NCBI RefSeq assembly: GCF_019904155.1
Contig: NZ_JAHCMB010000168.1
Coordinates: 371 to 64,370, forward strand
From: Paenibacillus sinensis
GTDB lineage: Bacteria > Bacillota > Bacilli > Paenibacillales > Paenibacillaceae
Length of the DNA: 64,000 nucleotides
Direction: 5' to 3'
Part shown: positions 24,660 through 33,594 of the stretch, in pieces
How the letters are laid out: each line of letters starts with the position of its first letter
Position numbering within the stretch: the stretch's first letter is position 1
Position numbers and translations under genes: made by a program
Notes under the pieces: generated by a model
Database searches by the model: none
What the model was told of the DNA's origin: nothing
What the model saw: only the letters and a program-made list of their open reading frames with translations

Positions 24660-25199
24660 ATGGGGCTGGATATGAAGCTCGAACAAAGAGATCTCTCCAC
24701 AGCCGACGCCGGTACGGAGGAAGAGCGATTCTTCCGGCAGGTCGCGGAGCAGAAACGGACACTGTACGGAATAGCCTACAGCTATCTCCGGAACGAGGGA
24801 GATGCACTGGAAATGCTGCAGGAGGCTACCTGCAGAGCCTGGATCAAACGCAGCAGCCTGAAGGACAGCAGCCGGTTCGTCCCTTGGATCATCCGCATCC
24901 TGATCAACTGCTGCAACGATGAATTGAAGCGCCGGAGCCGGGTGGTGCCTTCAGGCCAGGAGACTGATGATTCGGTTTCAACCGTCATGACCAGCGACCG
25001 GAAGCTGGATATGGAGCGGGCGCTGGACGCCGTCAAGCCCAAATACCGTCAGGTGCTTGTCCTGAAATATTACCGGGATTTAACGATTGCCGAAATCGCG
25101 GAGATTCTGGAAAGGCCGGAGGGGACGGTTAAAACCTGGATGAACAAAGGGCTGAAGCAGCTAAGGGAGCAAATGAGGAGAAAGGGGGATTTTAGATGA
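24660..25199 (+). CDS. ECF-type RNA polymerase sigma factor
   Basis: A 179-residue group-4 sigma factor. Region 2 is seen in LYGIAYSYLRNEGDALEMLQE (-10 recognition and core binding), and region 4 in KYRQVLVLKYYRDLTIAEIAE, followed by RPEGTVKTWMNKGLKQLRE, the helix-turn-helix that reads the -35. Region 3 is lacking, as expected. The next gene overlaps by four bases and encodes its membrane partner, so activity is probably controlled by sequestration. The ATG at 24660 follows AGGGGGAGGAGG closely; an ATG at 24672 is an alternative. The ECF promoter upstream suggests self-activation. Confidence 0.9.
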   Translation: MGLDMKLEQRDLSTADAGTEEERFFRQVAEQKRTLYGIAYSYLRNEGDALEMLQEATCRAWIKRSSLKDSSRFVPWIIRILINCCNDELKRRSRVVPSGQETDDSVSTVMTSDRKLDMERALDAVKPKYRQVLVLKYYRDLTIAEIAEILERPEGTVKTWMNKGLKQLREQMRRKGDFR

Positions 25200-26632
25200 C
25201 GCCGGAACGCGAGGAAGAGCGGGCGCTTCGCGCTTATTTTGCCGAGGCAGAGAGAGATTCTGAGGAGCTGGCGGTTCAGGACCGGAAGCTGGATGAAGCC
25301 ATACGAATGGGAATCGAGCGGGGAAGAAATCGCAGACTACCGTATTCTAGGTGGCGGGTAGGCGCCGCCCTGGCAGCCGCTGCTCTGCTAGTGCTGGTCC
25401 TGCTTCCGTGGCTTACCGGACTTACGAACCAGACCATGTCTGCAAGAAAGCCGCTGACGAACTGGGGCGAACTTGAGCCCTTCCGCGAGATCCTCAAGGA
25501 TCAGATTACTCCCAGAACGGCATTGGATTACGGAGAGGTGCACCGGACCCTCGGCGCCGCGAGCGGGGAGAAGAACGGATACCGGTTCACGGTGGATGCC
25601 GTCATTGCGGATCGTCGGGGCATGTTCGTGCTGTATACCACTGAGAATCATAGCGACAAGAAAGCGCAAATCGCCGGTTTTATGCTTAAGGATCAAGATA
25701 CAGGAAAGAGCATCTACGCGGGTTATTCAAGCTGGGGAGATATGGAGAGCGGCAAGGGAACGGCTCATCACATCATCCAGGTCACCTGGGACCAAGCGGT
25801 GCAGAAGATTCCGGCAAGCGTGACTGCGACGCTGACAATGACTGAAGACAGCCCGGAGGCACTGACTTCAAGCAGCATGAAGTACCGGACCGAGCTTATG
25901 ACGAGCTTCCGGCTCGACGAATCCGGAGCTGTCCATGAAGGCAGGGACATCCCGATTAATAGCTCAATGATTATCGACGGTCAGGAAATTTTGTTGTCCA
26001 AGGCGTACATCGGCCCGACCGGCATCTATGTGGATTATGATTACAAGGACAGCAACTCCATGAAGATTTTTGGACTGATCTCGCCGACGATTCTTTCCGG
26101 TGCGGAGGGGAAGACGAGCAAGCTTACCTCTTTCATGTCATACAAGGGAGATCTTGGTATCGGAACGATGGTGTTCAGCAATGACAACGAAAATGAGCGC
26201 GGCCCGCTTACACTGACCGTAGAGGGCATCCAGGCGCTGGATAAGGGACGTCTAACGCTCGTGGTTGATACAGAGAAGAAGGAAATCCTGAAGGCGCCCG
26301 ACAGCAAGCTCAAGTTCTCGGACGTCCCTGCCGCGAAGGGGCAGATGGTTCTGCGCTATTCGGAGCCGGGTATACTCAGGGGCAATGACAACAGCATCAA
26401 TACCTGGTATGGTGTCAGCCTTGATATTGACTATACCGACGGCATAGGAAAGGGGCACAAGCTGGATACCTCGCATATGGAATCGTCGCAGCGGGAAGGG
26501 GCAGAAGGTCGGACAGTCGACTATTATATCAATCTGGGAGAGCCGTCCGAATACCTGCCGCAGCCCTTGACCTTTACGTTATACAGCTATCCGAACCCGA
26601 TCCTGGAGCATAAGTCGCTGCGTATCCGCTAG
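25196..26632 (+). CDS. membrane anti-sigma-like protein (DUF4179 type)
   Basis: A 478-residue protein with a charged cytoplasmic N-terminus (1-45), one membrane helix (about 51-75) and a large extracellular beta-rich part. The part after the helix (KPLTNWGELEPFREILKDQ, YRFTVDAVIADRRGMFVLYT) matches the DUF4179 type found next to ECF sigma genes in Paenibacillus; the C-terminal half may be the companion DUF5643 domain. It should bind the sigma factor inside and sense an envelope signal outside (inference from position and topology). ATG overlaps the sigma stop codon. Confidence 0.8.
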   Translation: MTPEREEERALRAYFAEAERDSEELAVQDRKLDEAIRMGIERGRNRRLPYSRWRVGAALAAAALLVLVLLPWLTGLTNQTMSARKPLTNWGELEPFREILKDQITPRTALDYGEVHRTLGAASGEKNGYRFTVDAVIADRRGMFVLYTTENHSDKKAQIAGFMLKDQDTGKSIYAGYSSWGDMESGKGTAHHIIQVTWDQAVQKIPASVTATLTMTEDSPEALTSSSMKYRTELMTSFRLDESGAVHEGRDIPINSSMIIDGQEILLSKAYIGPTGIYVDYDYKDSNSMKIFGLISPTILSGAEGKTSKLTSFMSYKGDLGIGTMVFSNDNENERGPLTLTVEGIQALDKGRLTLVVDTEKKEILKAPDSKLKFSDVPAAKGQMVLRYSEPGILRGNDNSINTWYGVSLDIDYTDGIGKGHKLDTSHMESSQREGAEGRTVDYYINLGEPSEYLPQPLTFTLYSYPNPILEHKSLRIR

Positions 26633-26668
26633 AATTCCCTCTTAATGGACATGTCGCCGCTGAAAAAG

Positions 26669-26718
26669 AAAACCTCCGCCTTGCCCGCGTCCGGCTGACG
26701 CAGCAAAGCGGAGGTTTT
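26669..26718. terminator. terminator between sigma operon and PfpI gene
   Basis: AAAACCTCCGC pairs with GCGGAGGTTTT; a second small hairpin (GCGTC/GACGC) lies in the loop. It acts on both converging units. Confidence 0.85.
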
Positions 26719-26727
26719 CATCTTTTA

Positions 26728-27252
26728 TCATTCTCCGGCAAGTGCGTCGCAGAACGCTTTGCCGTAAGGAGGAAGATCGGGCGGGCGCCGGGCCGAGATG
26801 ATGTGACCGTCAGTAACGACCGGCTCATCTTTCCAGATCGCTCCCGCATTCTCCATATCGTCACGGATACCCGGCGTGGAGGTCACCGTGACGCCGTCCA
26901 GAATTTTGGCGGAAATCAGAACCCAGCCGGCGTGGCAAATCTGTCCGATTGGCTTCTTGGCTTCGTTAAATTCCCGGATCAGCTCCAGCACCTTGGGATA
27001 CCGGCGGATCTTGTCCGGGGCCCAGCCTCCCGGAACGAGGATGCCGTCATAATGAGACGTTTCCAGTTCATTCCAGGAGTAATCCGAGACGGCAGGTACA
27101 CCGTATTTGCCGACATAGGTTTTATTCTTCTCCAGCCCGGCCAAGTGGACCTCGGCTCCTTCTTCTCTCACCCGGTACACCGGATACCAGAGCTCCAAAT
27201 CCTCAAATTCATCGTCTACCAATGCAATTACTTTTTTGCCTGCGAGTCTCAA
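26728..27252 (-). CDS. DJ-1/PfpI family protein
   Basis: A 174-residue glutamine-amidotransferase-like protein. The nucleophile elbow is QICHAGWVLISA (C106-H107); LVDDEFEDLELWYP supplies the conserved acidic residue near the Cys, and ILVPGGWAPDKIR is the strand-loop typical of the PfpI/YraA (general stress protein 18) branch. Known members act as deglycases, proteases or chaperones, and which holds here is open. The ATG is not preceded by a clear AGGAGG (GGGAGCTGCTG). Monocistronic. Confidence 0.85.
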   Translation of the reverse strand: MRLAGKKVIALVDDEFEDLELWYPVYRVREEGAEVHLAGLEKNKTYVGKYGVPAVSDYSWNELETSHYDGILVPGGWAPDKIRRYPKVLELIREFNEAKKPIGQICHAGWVLISAKILDGVTVTSTPGIRDDMENAGAIWKDEPVVTDGHIISARRPPDLPPYGKAFCDALAGE

Positions 27253-27441
27253 ATCAACAGCAGCTCCCTTCGTAAACTTATCCCGGTTATTTTATCAAAT
27301 TTAAAATTTAAAGTCACATTAGAGGTGAAAAAGTTATACATAACTGGTAAATAAAACACAATGTGCAAATCGAAAGGATTTTTAGGGGGGACGGCGAATA
27401 TATAAAACTGATTGTGAAAAAACCCTACTGAGGTGCTATCC

Positions 27442-27888
27442 ATGACTCGAATTGTTCAACTTCAACAAACCTGCCGCTGCGGCGGCGAGATGATCATACA
27501 TATGCATACCCTGATTTATAAAGCCCGTGTCAAAATCGAGAAAGTCCCTGTCTTTATGTGCCAATCCTGCTTCACCTATGAGCCTCACCCGGCGGTCAAG
27601 GCGGATCTTGCTTCACTCCTGGCTGAGCTGGGCGAAGCTCCGGGCAGATTAACCATTTCCTTTGTAGAACGCAACGAGTGGGCCTTTGTGCTGAATTCCA
27701 CGTTCAATGGTTATACTGGGGAGGACCGTGATCTGGAGTCTGCGGTACGGCAGGCGGTCGCGGAGCGGATTGATCTACTTCTCGATATACTCCGCGTAGC
27801 AACGGAATTATCGGACAAACAATGGATGAACGAGATCGAGAACAGGCTGCTTGTATTGGTTCCGCACTATAAAACCGGTGTACGTTGA
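27442..27888 (+). CDS. zinc-ribbon-like protein of unknown function
   Basis: A 148-residue soluble protein. Two cysteine pairs in the first third, CRC (C11, C13) and CQSC (C40, C43), look like a zinc ribbon resembling the YgiT-type motif. The remainder is helical with NEWAFVLNSTFNGYTGED and no catalytic pattern. The ATG at 27442 is preferred over an ATG three codons upstream because TGAGGTG is better spaced. It lies just ahead of ytxJ and ccpA on the same strand, with about 110 bases to ytxJ. Function unknown. Confidence 0.65.
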   Translation: MTRIVQLQQTCRCGGEMIIHMHTLIYKARVKIEKVPVFMCQSCFTYEPHPAVKADLASLLAELGEAPGRLTISFVERNEWAFVLNSTFNGYTGEDRDLESAVRQAVAERIDLLLDILRVATELSDKQWMNEIENRLLVLVPHYKTGVR

Positions 27889-28001
27889 AATTTTTTTCTG
27901 TAACTCAATGAAAATCTTTCAGAAATGTTGGATTTTTTCGCCGTTTTTTGATACCATAAAGTAAGAGGTTACATTTCTCGCACAAGGGGATGGGAACTTA
28001 A

Positions 28002-28349
28002 ATGGCACAACTAATCCAAGTTGGCTCCACCCTGGAACTGGAGGAAGCTCTTGCACGTTCGGAAGAGCAACCCCTGCTGATCTTCAAGCACAGCACACGC
28101 TGTCCGATCAGCGCCGGAGCTTATGAGCAGATGCAGTCTTACCTTCGCGGCGAGCCTGAAGAATCGGTAACGTATGCGCTAATCGACGTCATCGAGTCCC
28201 GGGACGTATCAGGCGAAGCGGCAGCAAAATTGGGGATTGAGCACCAGTCGCCCCAAGCGATCCTTGTCAAAAACGGTAAAGCGGTATGGAACACGTCCCA
28301 TTCCCGGATAACGGAATCGGCTTTGAAAGAAGTTCTGAAAGGAAATTGA
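28002..28349 (+). CDS. ytxJ: monothiol bacilliredoxin YtxJ (BrxC)
   Basis: A 115-residue thioredoxin-fold protein of the bacillithiol system. [19 protein letters not shown] carries the single active-site Cys in TRCPIS, and [15 protein letters not shown] has the cis-Pro. It removes bacillithiol from modified proteins (known for the family). The start follows AAGGGGATGGG. The ccpA gene follows in the same direction, an arrangement shared with Bacillus (ytx genes close to ccpA). TTGGAT and TACCAT spaced 18 bases at about 27933-27962 may be its promoter. Confidence 0.9.
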   Translation: MAQLIQVGSTLELEEALARSEEQPLLIFKHSTRCPISAGAYEQMQSYLRGEPEESVTYALIDVIESRDVSGEAAAKLGIEHQSPQAILVKNGKAVWNTSHSRITESALKEVLKGN

Positions 28350-28359
28350 AGCGTTATCA

Positions 28360-28388
28360 TTGCACAAAAGTACAAATTATCGTATCAT
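28360..28388 (+). promoter_or_regulatory. sigma-A promoter of ccpA
   Basis: TTGCAC (28360-28365), a 17-base spacer and TATCAT (28383-28388). The -35 begins 11 bases after the ytxJ stop, so ccpA has its own promoter. The same two hexamers with the same spacing precede the HPr-like gene at 40697-40725. Confidence 0.65.
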
Positions 28389-28406
28389 GATTTTAATTCG
28401 ATCGAA

Positions 28407-28421
28407 CGATAAAATTTATCG
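28407..28421. promoter_or_regulatory. 15-bp inverted repeat in the ccpA leader
   Basis: CGATAAA and TTTATCG flank a single central A. It lies about 12 bases after the presumed start of transcription and directly before the GGAGAG ribosome site. The centre is too small for an RNA loop, so a protein operator is more plausible. It does not match the cre consensus. Confidence 0.45.
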
Positions 28422-28437
28422 CAATGGAGAGAGTAAT

Positions 28438-29448
28438 TTGACTGTAACCATTTACGATGTAGCGCGTGAAGCAGGCGTATCCATGGCAACGGTATCACGG
28501 GTGGTTAACAACAACCCCAATGTGAAGCCGCAGACTCGAAAGAAGGTTTATGAGGCGATTGAGCGTTTGGGTTATCGTCCCAACGCGGTGGCAAGAGGTC
28601 TTGCCAGCAAGAAGACGACGACAGTCGGTGTGGTTATTCCCGACATTTCGAATTCGATCTTCGCCGAAATCGCCCGCGGTATCGAAGATATCGCGAATAT
28701 GTATCATTATAATATTATTTTGTGTAACGCCGATAAGCGCAAGGAGAAGGAAATCCGTGTTATTAACACTCTGCTCGAGAAGCAGGTGGACGGGCTCCTC
28801 TTCATGGGCGGAACCGTTACGGAAGAGCATATTCTGGCCTTCCAGACATCGGCTGTTCCGATCGTGCTCTGCGCGACCAGTGACGAGAAGGGAACCTATC
28901 CTTCGGTTGACATCGATCACGAAGCTGCGGCATTTGATGCCGTCAACACGCTGATTCGTCACGGACATCGCGAAATCGCCATGATCAGCGGCACGTTGCA
29001 GGACCCGGCCAACGGCTTCTCCCGGTTCCAGGGCTATAAGCGGGCGCTGGAAACGGCTGGTATCGAGTATCAGGAGGATCTGGTCCGTATCGGCAACTAT
29101 CGCTATGAATCCGGTGTTGAAGCCATGAAGTACTTCCTCGGCCTCAAGAAGAAGCCGACGGCTATCTTCGCGGCAACCGACGAAATGGCGATCGGCGCGA
29201 TCCACAGCATTCAGGACGAAGGTCTGAAGGTGCCGGATGATTTCTCGATCATCAGCGTCGATAACATCCGTATGGCATCCATGGTTCGGCCGCTGCTGAC
29301 CACGGTCGCCCAGCCGATGTATGACCTTGGCGCTGTCGCCATGCGGCTTCTGACGAAGCTGATGAAGAAGGAGACCGTGGAGAATCCGCGGGTCATTCTT
29401 CCGCATGAGACGATTCTGCGTCTCTCCGTCAGCCATGTGAATGAGTAA
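28438..29448 (+). CDS. ccpA: catabolite control protein A
   Basis: LacI-family regulator that binds cre sites when joined to seryl-phosphorylated HPr or Crh, the central switch of carbon catabolite control in Firmicutes. The 336-residue protein has the helix-turn-helix [20 protein letters not shown], the hinge region with [11 protein letters not shown], and the periplasmic-binding-like core ([19 protein letters not shown] onward). It is CcpA-like over its length, including [19 protein letters not shown]. The start is TTG at 28438: GGAGAG lies upstream and the domain begins exactly there. A terminator follows 100 bases after the stop. The HPr-like gene lies 12 kb away. Confidence 0.9.
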   Translation: MTVTIYDVAREAGVSMATVSRVVNNNPNVKPQTRKKVYEAIERLGYRPNAVARGLASKKTTTVGVVIPDISNSIFAEIARGIEDIANMYHYNIILCNADKRKEKEIRVINTLLEKQVDGLLFMGGTVTEEHILAFQTSAVPIVLCATSDEKGTYPSVDIDHEAAAFDAVNTLIRHGHREIAMISGTLQDPANGFSRFQGYKRALETAGIEYQEDLVRIGNYRYESGVEAMKYFLGLKKKPTAIFAATDEMAIGAIHSIQDEGLKVPDDFSIISVDNIRMASMVRPLLTTVAQPMYDLGAVAMRLLTKLMKKETVENPRVILPHETILRLSVSHVNE

Positions 29449-29547
29449 TTAAACGAACGAATAATTGGATGAACGAATAATTCGGACCTCATCCCTGTGG
29501 GACCGGTCGGCGCTCCGCCGGCCGGAATGACTGAAGCCGACGTAAAG

Positions 29548-29569
29548 AGCCCCGTCCTGGGGCTTTTTG
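29548..29569 (+). terminator. terminator after ccpA
   Basis: AGCCCC and GGGGCT with a 5-base loop, followed by TTTT. Confidence 0.82.
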
Positions 29570-29641
29570 TGTTTGTGCATCTAGTCCAGGTTCTGCTATA
29601 CATCTGCTATACATAGGTAACTTACGAGAAGGAGGCAGCTT

Positions 29642-30343
29642 ATGAATCCGGTTATCGGAATTGTGGGGGCCATGGATGAAGAGATCAGACGGCTGCTGGA
29701 GGATATGGAGCACAGCGAAGCCGAGGTTTACGCGGGAATCACGTACTATAAAGGGACGATTCGAGGACATTCGGTCGTCGTTACCAAATGCGGCGTCGGC
29801 AAAGTCAATGCGGCGGTTGCCACGCAGATTTTGATTCAGCAGTGCGGAGCGGCCAAGGTCGTATTCACCGGAGTGGCGGGCGCGCTGCATCCGGATCTTG
29901 ATGTCGGCGATATCGTCATATCGTCGGAATGCATGCAGCATGATATGGATGCAACGGCTCTTGGCTATGCTCCGGGCGTCATTCCCTATCAGGACATATC
30001 CGTATTTCCAGCTGACCCGGAGCTGGTCCGTATCGCCGGCAAGGTATGCATGGACCGGAAGGCCCGTTATGTGACAGGCCGAGTCCTGTCAGGCGACCGG
30101 TTCGTGGCGAATCACGAGCTTGTCGTTAAGCTCAGAGAAGAAATGAACGGTGCTTGTGCGGAGATGGAGGGAGCGGCGCTGGCTCAAGTATGCCATATGA
30201 ACGGTGTTCCATTTGTCGTTATCCGCGCCATGTCCGACAAAGCGGACGGATCGGCGGATGTCAGCTACAGTGAATTCACTGAAACGGCTTCTCGGTTGTC
30301 CCATGAAATCGTCATCGGCATACTGGAGGAACTGAAGAAGTAG
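29642..30343 (+). CDS. mtnN: 5'-methylthioadenosine/S-adenosylhomocysteine nucleosidase
   Basis: Cleaves adenine from MTA and SAH in methionine salvage and methyl recycling. The 233-residue protein starts IGIVGAMDEEIRRL with the catalytic Glu12 region, has KCGVGKVNAAVATQ (phosphorylase-fold loop), VFTGVAGAL, ACAEMEGAALAQV (purine/ribose binding Met-Glu) and AMSDKADG with the catalytic Asp. The length is normal. AGAAGGAGGCAG lies before the ATG. Single-gene unit, convergent with pbp1A through a shared terminator. Confidence 0.95.
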   Translation: MNPVIGIVGAMDEEIRRLLEDMEHSEAEVYAGITYYKGTIRGHSVVVTKCGVGKVNAAVATQILIQQCGAAKVVFTGVAGALHPDLDVGDIVISSECMQHDMDATALGYAPGVIPYQDISVFPADPELVRIAGKVCMDRKARYVTGRVLSGDRFVANHELVVKLREEMNGACAEMEGAALAQVCHMNGVPFVVIRAMSDKADGSADVSYSEFTETASRLSHEIVIGILEELKK

Positions 30344-30367
30344 AGATTGTAGACTAGGAACACCCAC

Positions 30368-30417
30368 AAAAAAGACGGCTGACTCATCGCCCGGCAGGGC
30401 GACGGTCAGCCGTCTTT
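30368..30417. terminator. bidirectional terminator mtnN / PBP1A
   Basis: AAAGACGGCTGAC pairs with GTCAGCCGTCTTT, with an inner CGCC/GGCG hairpin. T-runs form on both strands. Confidence 0.88.
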
Positions 30418-30490
30418 GCTTATGTGATGATGTTGAACTTAATGATCCTAGTCGTCTGAGTTCCAACAGCTGTTACAGCTGGTTTGCGGC

Positions 30491-33472
30491 TTAATTGCCG
30501 GTTCCCGTATGCGTTCCGCCTTGAGCGGGGGTTCCAGCGCCAGCTCCAGCTCCTGCGTCGGTTCCACCGGTTCCGTCGGTTCCACTGGTTTCGCCGGTGC
30601 CGCCTGTAGTGGTGCCAGTAGGGGTAGGCGATACAATGATCGTTCCGGGATTGTCTGTGCTCTGCGGATCGACCGGAAGACCGGGAAAGACGCCTGGCAG
30701 CTGCTCTCCGCCCTCGCTAGGGTTCGGGGTCTGTACTGGCCCCTCCGAAGCGGATGGAGACGGCGAAGGCTCAGGAGTCGAATAGCTGCCGCCCACAGAG
30801 GCGGAAGATGTCTCTCTCCCCGCGACATCGACCGCTGTCACATAGAACACGGCCGATTCGCTCTCCGGCGTTCCTGGCGTGAACGATGTGCCTTCGCCGG
30901 ACGTCAGCACGCCGACCTTCTGGAATGCTCCGCCGCGAAGCGACCGGTATAGCCGGTAGCCTACCACATCGGCGGATGGACTTTTGCCGAAGGAGATGAC
31001 CGCTTTGCCGTTCTTGTAAATCAAGGCCACATTTTGTGGCGAAGCCGGGGCAGCGCCGTCGTCCTGACGCGGATCGATTTCGGTCGGCACGTCGGATTTG
31101 GCGTCTGCAGGCAAATAGTATTCCAGCGGCTCATGATCTCTCATCGACGGGAACGCCGCTTCCAGCTCCTTGATCAGTTGGTCGATCGGCTTCTCTCTGG
31201 CAACGACGATTTTCGAGTTCAGGAAGTCATCTGGCGTACCTTCACGCGGGATGTAGTTAACTCCGCCGTACGTAATATACTTGGCCCGGGTGATTCCGTC
31301 ATCACTGTCTTTGGGTACATATTTGGCATTAAAAATATCGGTCGTGAACTTGTCTGTCAGCGAGGTCGGCTGCTTGCCGCTGTAAGCGGAAACCGTATCC
31401 TTGACAATGCCGTCCGGCTGGTCGAATTTCTTGGTTGTGAACAGCTCGGGCTCCTTCTCGACAACAGCGTTCATAACCTTCGCCCATAACGTCTGGGCCT
31501 GCTTGCGCTGAGTCTTGCCTTCAAGCGTGTTGATCTGCTCCTTGTAGCCGACCCACATGCCAAGCGTGACGTCCGGGGAATAACCCATAAACCACACATC
31601 GGCATAGTTCTGGGTCGTTCCGGTCTTGCCGACAATAGGAACGTCTTTAAAGTGCTTGTAATTGCTCTTGACCGTGCTTCCCGTTCCGTCGGATACGACG
31701 GTGCGCAGCATGTCGGTCATCAAATAGGCGGTCTGCACAGAGAAGACCTGCTGCGGACTGGCCTTGTGCTGATAGACGATTTTGCCCTGTGCGTCTACAA
31801 TCTTCTCGATCATATACGCGTCGTTGAATTCGCCCTTGTTTCCGATAGCTGAATACGCATTGGTAAGATCCTCGACGGTTACGCCGTATTTCAGGCCGCC
31901 GAGAACGCCCGTCTGCGCGCTGTAATCCTCGTCCTGGATCGTCGTGATGCCGAGTTTCTTGGCGAAAGCCCATGCATCCTTGATGCCCACCTTCTCGTCG
32001 AACAGCTTGAGGGCGGGGAGGTTCAGCGAGTTGTTGAGCGCGTATCTTGCCGTTACCAGTCCCTGATAACGGTTATTCGAGTTCTTCGGAATATGGAAGC
32101 CTTTGGAGCCGTCCTTCAAAATGATCGGGGCGTCGTCCAGAATGCTTGCGGGCTGAATGATACCGGTATCCAGAGCCGGCAAATACGCGGCAATAGGCTT
32201 CATCGTGGAGCCGGGCTGGCGCACCATCTGAGTGGCATAGTTCATGCTCTCGATGTTGTAGTCACGGCCTTCGATCATCCCCAGAATCGCGCCGGTCTTA
32301 TTCTCGATCATGATGCCGGCGGTCTGCTCCAGACCTTTCTTCTTGCTCTCTTTCGTAAAATTGCTGCTGTCGTCCGAGATGCTGTGCATGGCGCTGTATA
32401 CTTTTTTGTCAATCGTGGTATACACACGGTATCCGCCTGTCAGCAGCTGCTGACGCGCACTCTCCAGCTGGGCGGCGCTGCTCTCGCCATCCTGTCCCTT
32501 GTTCAGCTTAAGCAGGATGCCGGCTGCCTGCCGCTCCGTCTCCATCATAAGATAGGGATAAGTGACATAAGCCTTCTTCGAATGCGGAGCAAGCGACTTC
32601 TTGATGTCAAAGGCCAATGCCTGCTGATACTGGGAAGAGTTGATTTTGTTCTCCTCCAGCATGCGGCGCAGCACCAGATGCTGCCGGTCGATTGCGCGGC
32701 CGAATGCGGCCTCGTTAAATTCCCCGTATCCGTTGAATGCGGAGTAGCTGGACGGAAGCTGGGGGAGACCCGCCAGATAAGCCGCCTGTGCGATATTCAG
32801 CTTGTTGAGATCATTAATGCCGAAGATACCTTTGGCGGCGGCCTTGATCCCATACACATTGTATCCGTTTGAACCGTTGCCAAAAGGAACTTTGTTGAGA
32901 TAGGCCGTTAATATTTCGTTCTTGCTTAAAAATCGTTCCAGCCGCAGCGACAGTAAAATTTCCTTGACCTTGCGGTCGTCCGTCTTATCCAGACTCAGGA
33001 AGACGCGTCTTGCAAGCTGCTGGGTGAGGGTACTGCCTCCGGTCTGAACGGACTCGTTCAGCAATTTCTGCTTAATGGCCCGCACTGTGCCGCTGATGTC
33101 AACACCATGATGCTCATAGAACCGATTATCTTCAATGGCGAGAACGGCATCTATGACCGATTGGGGGATATCCTTGAAGGCGACGAGCCTTCGATCCTCG
33201 TCTGTTCGAAGCTGGCCGATCGGCGTGCCGTCCCGGAAGTAGGCGAAGCCGGTTACATCGTTCTGGCTGATCTCTTCCTGAATCGTCTGCTCGGACCGGA
33301 CGGGCTCATCCTTCACTATGGACGCAATGAAACCGCCCACGGCGCCGCCGGCGAAGAGCGCGGCCATAAAGCCCAGGATGAACATCCATTTGATGACGGA
33401 GCCGATTCGGCGAAGCCAGGATCTGCGCGGCCGAATATCCTCCGCCACTTTCTTCATATTATCTTGAGCCAT
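30491..33472 (-). CDS. class A penicillin-binding protein 1A
   Basis: Bifunctional cell-wall synthase of 993 residues. A membrane anchor at about 27-52 is followed by a GT51 glycosyltransferase (EDNRFYEHHGVD with E114; GGSTLTQQLARRVFL) and a transpeptidase with active Ser in QPGSTMKP (S422, K425), NNSLN and VGKTGTTQ. After it comes a fibronectin III-like module (about 810-905) and a low-complexity tail of Pro, Ser, Gly and Thr, over 90 residues long. The start is ATG at 33472: AAAGGAGG lies 6 bases upstream. The longer frame to 33748 runs backwards through the tyrS T-box and is rejected. Promoter TGC-TATAAT at 33497-33505. Confidence 0.93.
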   Translation of the reverse strand: MAQDNMKKVAEDIRPRRSWLRRIGSVIKWMFILGFMAALFAGGAVGGFIASIVKDEPVRSEQTIQEEISQNDVTGFAYFRDGTPIGQLRTDEDRRLVAFKDIPQSVIDAVLAIEDNRFYEHHGVDISGTVRAIKQKLLNESVQTGGSTLTQQLARRVFLSLDKTDDRKVKEILLSLRLERFLSKNEILTAYLNKVPFGNGSNGYNVYGIKAAAKGIFGINDLNKLNIAQAAYLAGLPQLPSSYSAFNGYGEFNEAAFGRAIDRQHLVLRRMLEENKINSSQYQQALAFDIKKSLAPHSKKAYVTYPYLMMETERQAAGILLKLNKGQDGESSAAQLESARQQLLTGGYRVYTTIDKKVYSAMHSISDDSSNFTKESKKKGLEQTAGIMIENKTGAILGMIEGRDYNIESMNYATQMVRQPGSTMKPIAAYLPALDTGIIQPASILDDAPIILKDGSKGFHIPKNSNNRYQGLVTARYALNNSLNLPALKLFDEKVGIKDAWAFAKKLGITTIQDEDYSAQTGVLGGLKYGVTVEDLTNAYSAIGNKGEFNDAYMIEKIVDAQGKIVYQHKASPQQVFSVQTAYLMTDMLRTVVSDGTGSTVKSNYKHFKDVPIVGKTGTTQNYADVWFMGYSPDVTLGMWVGYKEQINTLEGKTQRKQAQTLWAKVMNAVVEKEPELFTTKKFDQPDGIVKDTVSAYSGKQPTSLTDKFTTDIFNAKYVPKDSDDGITRAKYITYGGVNYIPREGTPDDFLNSKIVVAREKPIDQLIKELEAAFPSMRDHEPLEYYLPADAKSDVPTEIDPRQDDGAAPASPQNVALIYKNGKAVISFGKSPSADVVGYRLYRSLRGGAFQKVGVLTSGEGTSFTPGTPESESAVFYVTAVDVAGRETSSASVGGSYSTPEPSPSPSASEGPVQTPNPSEGGEQLPGVFPGLPVDPQSTDNPGTIIVSPTPTGTTTGGTGETSGTDGTGGTDAGAGAGAGTPAQGGTHTGTGN

Positions 33473-33496
33473 CGACATCCTCCTTTTACCGGAATT

Positions 33497-33505
33497 ATTA
33501 TAGCA
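33497..33505 (-). promoter_or_regulatory. extended -10 promoter of the PBP1A gene
   Basis: On the minus strand TGC precedes a perfect TATAAT, about 25 bases before the ATG; the -35 is poor (ATTCAA), as usual for extended -10 promoters. Confidence 0.55.
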
Positions 33506-33558
33506 CAAAATGGCGGTTTTGAATGCGCGTGTAGGATAGAGGGGAAGAGGGACGAAAT

Positions 33559-33588
33559 TTGACATATTGAACGGGCCTATGCTATAAA
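33559..33588 (+). promoter_or_regulatory. sigma-A promoter of the tyrS T-box transcript
   Basis: Perfect TTGACA, 18-base spacer, TATAAA with a TG just before. It faces away from the PBP1A promoter about 55 bases to the left. Confidence 0.75.
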
Positions 33589-33594
33589 TGAAAT

